Origin: JANQOH01 sp965242575
Lineage (GTDB): Bacteria > Pseudomonadota > Alphaproteobacteria > UBA7887
Reading direction: 5' to 3'
Assembly: GCA_965242575.1 (NCBI GenBank)
Contig: OZ251461.1
Location: forward strand, 2,852,001-2,916,000
Length of the DNA stretch: 64,000 nucleotides
Under the pieces are notes generated by a model that saw only the letters and a list, made by a program, of their open reading frames with translations, was not told the DNA's origin and did not search any database. Position numbers and translations under genes: made by a program. Shown here piece after piece: positions 59,733-64,000 of the stretch (its first letter is position 1; every line of letters starts with the position of its first letter).

Positions 59733-61873
59733 CCGCCACCGAGGCGTTCTCCCGCGTCCGCATCGACGCCCGGCTGCGCGACGCCGGCTGGGACCTCGAG
59801 GACGGCGGGAACGTCCGCTTCGAACACGCGCTGCCCGACGGCTCCCGCGCCGATTACGCGCTGTTCGACGGCCACGGCCGCCCCCTCGCCGTCGTCGAGG
59901 CGAAGCGCGCCTCGGTCGAACTCGCCGCCGCCCGCGACCAGGGCCTCCATTACGCCGAACGGCTCGGCGCCCCCTTCGTCTTCCTGTCGAACGGCGCCGA
60001 GGTCCGCTTCCTCGACCGCGGCGCCGGCGCCCATCCGCGCCCCGTCGCCGGGTTCTTCGCGCAAGACGACCTGGAGCGCCGCGCCGCCGCCCGCGCCCAC
60101 CGCAAGGACCCGCGCGCCGTCGCCATCGACCGCGGGATCGCCGGCCGCGACTACCAGGTCGACTGCATCGAGGCGCTCACCCGGGAGGTCGCCCTCGGCC
60201 GGCGCAAGCTCCTCGTCGAGATGGCGACCGGCGCCGGCAAGACGCGCATGGCCGCCGCCTTCGTCAAGCGCCTGTTCCAGGCCGGCGCGGCGATGCGCGT
60301 CCTGTTCCTCGTCGACCGCATCGCCCTCGCCAGCCAGGCCGAGGAGGCCTTCGCCGACCATCTGCCCGACTACCCTTGCCGCGTCCTCCGCCCCGGCCGC
60401 GGCTTCGACCGCGCCGCGCGCGTGACCGTCGCCACCCTGCAAACCATGATCGCCGACTACCGCGAACTCTCGCCCGGCTATTTCGACCTCGTCGTCACCG
60501 ACGAATGCCACCGCTCGATCTACGGCAAGTGGAGCCGCGCCGTCCGCTATTTCGACGCCGTCCAGCTCGGCCTCACCGCCACCCCCTGCGCGGCGGTCGA
60601 CGCCGGCGAGGCGCGGGACGAGGACGACGCCGCCTTCGTCCGCGACACGCTGCGCTTCTTCGGCCTCGAGGCGCCCACCTTCACCTACGGCCTCGCCCAG
60701 GCCGTCCGGGAAGGCGTGCTGGCCCCCTACCGCATCTTCCGCGCGACCACCGTCAAGACCGCCGCCGATGGCGGTTTCGAGGTCGCGCGCGACGAGATCG
60801 ACTGGGACTCGCTGGCGCCCGCCGACCGCGCCGAGCTGGAGAACGCGTTCGGCGCCGCCGACCCCCTCCTCGTCGACCCCTGCGCGCTGGAGCGCACATT
60901 CACCGTCCCCGCGCGCAACCGCGCCATCGTCAACGAGTTCCGCCACGTGCTGGAGCACGGCTTCCGCGGCCGCGACAAAGTGTTGCGCACACCCGCCTGG
61001 GGCAAGACCATCGTCTTCGCGGTGACGAAGCGCCACGCCGCGGATCTCGCCAATCTGTTCGACGAGGCGTTCGCCGACAGGAAGCCGCACCCCTCCGTCC
61101 GCTACGCCGATTTCGTCGTCAGCGACGCCGGCGGCGGCCCCGCGCCCGACGCCGATGCCGCCGCCATCATCCGCCGCTTCAAGGACGAGGAATTCCCGCA
61201 AATCCTCGTCAGCGTGAACATGCTCGACACCGGCTTCGACTGCCCCGAGGTCGTCAATCTGGTCATGGCGCGGTTCACCCGCAGCGCCATCCTCTACCGC
61301 CAGATGCGCGGCCGCGGGACCCGCAAGGCGCCGCACATCCACAAGGCCGGCTTCACCATTTTCGACTTCACCGGCGTGACCGACTTCCACGGCGACGACG
61401 ACGAGGAACCCGTGGACGGCGGAGTCGTCGTGATCCGCGAGCCGCCGGCGCGCCCGCCCGGCGAATCGCGCGGCCTGCTCACCCTCGACGTCGACGACCA
61501 TATCGACCCGGCGAGCCGCGAATGGCTGGTCCTCGACGACGACGGGCGCATCGTCCGCCCGCCCGAGCGCGAGGCGCGCGCCGCCGAACTGTCGCTGCGC
61601 TTCGCCGCGTGGCGCGAGGAGTTCGAGGCCGCGGGCGGCGCCTTCGACGCCGACCGCGCGCGTTGGGCCGGGCTGATCGCCAGCCGCGTCAAGGCCGAGG
61701 CCGGGCGGATGGAAGGGTTCGGCGAGTGGGACTTCGATTCGCCCCCCTTCGCCGATCTGGGCGGCTACGACGAGGCCGAGCGCGTGTTCGGCGGCCGCGC
61801 GGCGCTGGAGGGCATGCTGGAGAGCCTCAACGCCGCCGTCTTCGCGCGGGACTCGCGCCCGCCGGCGGAGTAG
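59729..61873 (+). CDS. hsdR: Type I restriction enzyme HsdR-like helicase-nuclease
   Basis: A 714-residue protein. An N-terminal nuclease motif (YALFDGHGRPLAVVEAKR) of the PD-(D/E)xK type is followed by the helicase: Walker A MATGAGKTRMAA, TDECHRSIYGKW (DEAH-like DECH), LGLTATP and motif VI ILYRQMRGRGTRK. It is the restriction/translocase subunit that cuts unmethylated foreign DNA. ATG 59729 is preferred because it overlaps the toxin stop; 59717 is an alternative. At 714 residues it is short for HsdR and lacks part of the usual C-terminal helical region. Confidence 0.88.
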   Translation: MTATEAFSRVRIDARLRDAGWDLEDGGNVRFEHALPDGSRADYALFDGHGRPLAVVEAKRASVELAAARDQGLHYAERLGAPFVFLSNGAEVRFLDRGAGAHPRPVAGFFAQDDLERRAAARAHRKDPRAVAIDRGIAGRDYQVDCIEALTREVALGRRKLLVEMATGAGKTRMAAAFVKRLFQAGAAMRVLFLVDRIALASQAEEAFADHLPDYPCRVLRPGRGFDRAARVTVATLQTMIADYRELSPGYFDLVVTDECHRSIYGKWSRAVRYFDAVQLGLTATPCAAVDAGEARDEDDAAFVRDTLRFFGLEAPTFTYGLAQAVREGVLAPYRIFRATTVKTAADGGFEVARDEIDWDSLAPADRAELENAFGAADPLLVDPCALERTFTVPARNRAIVNEFRHVLEHGFRGRDKVLRTPAWGKTIVFAVTKRHAADLANLFDEAFADRKPHPSVRYADFVVSDAGGGPAPDADAAAIIRRFKDEEFPQILVSVNMLDTGFDCPEVVNLVMARFTRSAILYRQMRGRGTRKAPHIHKAGFTIFDFTGVTDFHGDDDEEPVDGGVVVIREPPARPPGESRGLLTLDVDDHIDPASREWLVLDDDGRIVRPPEREARAAELSLRFAAWREEFEAAGGAFDADRARWAGLIASRVKAEAGRMEGFGEWDFDSPPFADLGGYDEAERVFGGRAALEGMLESLNAAVFARDSRPPAE

Positions 61874-61882
61874 AACCGCGCC

Positions 61883-63511
61883 ATGCCCCTCGCCCCCGAC
61901 CTGCGCCGCGCCATCGACCGCATCCGCGATTATCTCTACGGCGGCGGCTACCCCGACCCGGCGCGCAACGCCGAGCAGCTCAGCTTCCTGTTCTACTTCG
62001 CCATGTTCGAGGCGGCGGATTCCGCCCGCGTCCGCCGCGCCCGCGCCCCCGGCGCCGAACCCTGGGAGAGCGCCTTCGCCGGCGAGTGGACCTTGCGCGA
62101 CCCGCGCAACGCCCGCGCGCCGGGCGCCCTCTCCGTCCCCCGCGATTCGCTGCGCTGGTCGCAATGGGCGCCCGCCCTCAACGGCGCCGCGCTGGTCGGC
62201 TGGGTGCGCGAGGAGGTCTTCCCCTTCCACGCCGGCATCGCCGCCGCCGGCGCCACCGATTTCATGGACGGCGCGCGGCTGGAGATCGACGAGCCGGCCG
62301 TCCTCTCGCAGGTCGTCTCCCTGGTGGACGACCTGCATCTCGAACGGGTGGACGCCGACGCCAAGGGCGACCTGTTCGAACACGTGCTGCGCCAGATCCG
62401 CCAGGCCGGCGAGCTGGGCCAGTTCCGCACCCCGCGCCACATCGTCCGCGCCGTGGTCGAGATGGTCGAACCGCGCCTGGGCGAGACGATATGCGACCCG
62501 GCGGCCGGCACCGCCGGCTTCCTCGTCGGCGCGTGGGATCGCATCCGCCTCGCCAATTCCTCGCAAGCGGGAATCGAGGAGGTGGAGTCGGAGGGCAAGA
62601 CGATTCGCCGCGGCCTGGGCGACGAACTCGACTCGGCCGCCCACCGCCTGCTGCGCGACGAGACCTTCCACGGCATGGACGTGGACCCGCGCATGGTCCG
62701 CCTGGCCACCATGAACCTGACCCTGCGCGGGTTGGACAAGGTGCGCATCCTCCGCCGCGACGCCCTGACCCGCGCCCTCGACCGCGCCGCGAAGGCGGAG
62801 CTCGGCCTGCCGCCGGAGGGTTTCGACGTCATCCTCGCCAACCCGCCCTTCTCCGGCCGCATCGACCGCGACCGCATCGTCGACGCGGTGAAGGTGGGCC
62901 GAACCGCGCAGACCGAACTTCTGTTCCTGCGCTTCATGCTGAACCACCTGAAGGCGGGCGGGCGCTGCGGCGTGGTGGTTCCCGAAGGCGTGTTGTTCGG
63001 CGCCACCGTCGCGCATCGCGAGCTGCGCCGTATCCTGGTGGAGAACAACCGGGTGGACGCGGTGCTGTCGCTGCCCGCCGGCGTGTTCAACCCCTATTCC
63101 GGCGTCAAGACCTCGGTCCTCGTGCTCCGCAAGGGCGGCGCGACCGAACACGCCATGTTCCTGCACGCCGAGGCCGACGGCTTCAAGCTCGACGCCAACC
63201 ACGATTCGCCCATCGACGCCGACGATCTGCCGGAGCTGCTCGAGGCGTTCGCCGAGCGCGAGGACTGTCTGGAGGCGTGGCGCGCCCGCGACGCGAAGGC
63301 CGAGTGGCGCGAGAATTGGTGGTTCGCCGACGCCGATGCCCTTCGCGCCGCCGACTGGAATTTGAGCGCCGCCCGCCACCGCCCCGCCAACCGCGCCCCC
63401 GCCGAACACCGCGACCCGCTGGAGATACTGGAGGAGCTGCGCGGCATCGAGGGGGAGATCCTGCGCGAGATCGACGCGCTGGAGGACGCGGTGCGGGAGG
63501 CGGCCGGATGA
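61883..63511 (+). CDS. hsdM: Type I restriction-modification DNA methyltransferase HsdM
   Basis: A 542-residue N6-adenine methylase. The N-terminal helical domain (about 1-150) precedes QFRTPRHIVRAVVEMVEP, SAM site DPAAGTAGFLVGAW and the catalytic NPPFSGRID motif. It modifies the host recognition site with HsdS. ATG 61883 is nine bases after hsdR; its stop overlaps hsdS by four bases. Confidence 0.94.
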   Translation: MPLAPDLRRAIDRIRDYLYGGGYPDPARNAEQLSFLFYFAMFEAADSARVRRARAPGAEPWESAFAGEWTLRDPRNARAPGALSVPRDSLRWSQWAPALNGAALVGWVREEVFPFHAGIAAAGATDFMDGARLEIDEPAVLSQVVSLVDDLHLERVDADAKGDLFEHVLRQIRQAGELGQFRTPRHIVRAVVEMVEPRLGETICDPAAGTAGFLVGAWDRIRLANSSQAGIEEVESEGKTIRRGLGDELDSAAHRLLRDETFHGMDVDPRMVRLATMNLTLRGLDKVRILRRDALTRALDRAAKAELGLPPEGFDVILANPPFSGRIDRDRIVDAVKVGRTAQTELLFLRFMLNHLKAGGRCGVVVPEGVLFGATVAHRELRRILVENNRVDAVLSLPAGVFNPYSGVKTSVLVLRKGGATEHAMFLHAEADGFKLDANHDSPIDADDLPELLEAFAEREDCLEAWRARDAKAEWRENWWFADADALRAADWNLSAARHRPANRAPAEHRDPLEILEELRGIEGEILREIDALEDAVREAAG

Positions 63512-64000
63512 GCGCGGTCGCCCATGTTCCGCTCGGGGAGATTGCGACCATCATCGCCGGCCAGTCGCCGCCGAGTCATTCCTATAATGAAGCGGCCGAC
63601 GGCTTGCCTTTCTTTCAGGGAAAGGCCGATTTCGGCGACGTCCACCCTGTCGCCAGAAAATGGTGCACGGAACCCAAGAAGATTGCAGAAAGCGGAGATA
63701 TCCTGATATCCGTCCGGGCGCCTGTCGGTCCAACCAACATCGCGAAAGAAAGATGTTGCATAGGACGCGGCCTCGCAGCGATCCGCCCGGATAACAAGAT
63801 CGTGTGCCGAGATTTCGTGCATTGGGCTATTATCCATAGACACGATGAAATTGTCGCCAAAGGACGAGGAAGCATCTTTGCCTCTATAGATCAAAGCGAT
63901 CTTCGGTCTATTTCGATTCCGCTTATGCCGAGGAGGAAGCAAGAGAAAATTGCCGATATTCTGAACTCGGCATCGCATATCCAGCGTCTGTGCCGCAGGG
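63508..64000 (+). CDS. hsdS: Type I restriction specificity subunit HsdS (partial)
   Basis: The start of HsdS: MSAVAHVPLGEIATIIAGQS, PPSHSYNEAADGLPFFQGKADF, GDILISVRAPVGPTNIA, CCIGRGLAAIRP and LRSISIPLMPRRKQEKIADIL, the hallmarks of the first target-recognition domain and its conserved helix. The frame is open to the right edge (about 164 codons). This part is less GC-rich than hsdRM, as is usual for exchangeable specificity domains. Confidence 0.9.
   Translation, partial: MSAVAHVPLGEIATIIAGQSPPSHSYNEAADGLPFFQGKADFGDVHPVARKWCTEPKKIAESGDILISVRAPVGPTNIAKERCCIGRGLAAIRPDNKIVCRDFVHWAIIHRHDEIVAKGRGSIFASIDQSDLRSISIPLMPRRKQEKIADILNSASHIQRLCRR

Noticed and set aside
59564..63409. A 1281-codon minus-strand open frame antisense to hsdR and hsdM
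   Set aside because: The composition is that of a shadow; the plus strand has helicase and methylase motifs.

Overview
The window is a chromosomal segment from a very GC-rich alphaproteobacterium, most likely a Rhodospirillales-like or related lineage. This is inferred from the split transhydrogenase pntAA-pntAB-pntB, a glnB-glnA pair, a membrane-anchored cytochrome c lying divergent from kdsB-pheA, an LPS (Kdo) gene, Yej-type peptide uptake and many fused metabolic genes. Most genes are housekeeping or catabolic; accessory DNA sits in discrete patches that are often visibly AT-richer.

Layout. 1-189 is the start of a probable Eco57I-type methylase/restriction gene, next to a 0.5-kb GC-rich tandem repeat field. 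850-7424 holds a membrane protein, glcF, a MATE exporter and the proton-translocating transhydrogenase. 7509-14977 (minus) is a yejABEF peptide importer with a MetE-like gene at its end, then a c-type cytochrome. 15065-20075 holds an NHLP-type precursor peptide and a large Calx-beta autotransporter whose 5' end carries a run of 20 C. 20205-23757 has kdsB-pheA and two ABC permeases. 24381-31054 has oxidoreductases, a GST, panE, an aldehyde dehydrogenase, a glutathione reductase and tRNA-Lys.

31088-34800 is a genomic graveyard: an IS1380-type element split by a 186-bp MITE, a PIN-domain gene broken by a second, inverted copy of that MITE, and a collapsed boxC. 35037-43329 returns to core functions: HU, tRNA-Val, a purB-DUF924 fusion, a bifunctional aldolase/dehydrogenase, glnA-glnB, tRNA-His, an SDR and a phosphoribosyltransferase-GTP cyclohydrolase I fusion. 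43429-44382 contains transporter and IS5-type debris.

44383-47546 carries a thiolase/OB-fold pair, a secreted protein and panB. Immediately after panB a 2.1-kb AT-rich island encodes a DUF262 protein (with an in-frame amber codon) and a HEPN nuclease, and is bracketed by a perfect 20-bp direct repeat. 49618-58153 has a luciferase-like oxidoreductase, an M48 protease, an aminotransferase, a second NHLP-type peptide co-transcribed with a hydratase, an outer-membrane protein and htpG. The window ends in a defence cluster: two tandem VapBC-type modules leading directly into a type I restriction-modification operon (hsdR-hsdM-hsdS).

The best candidates for unusual biology are the HEPN/DUF262 island, the poly-C autotransporter contingency locus, the two orphan NHLP-type peptides, the PRT-FolE fusion and the recently active MITE family.
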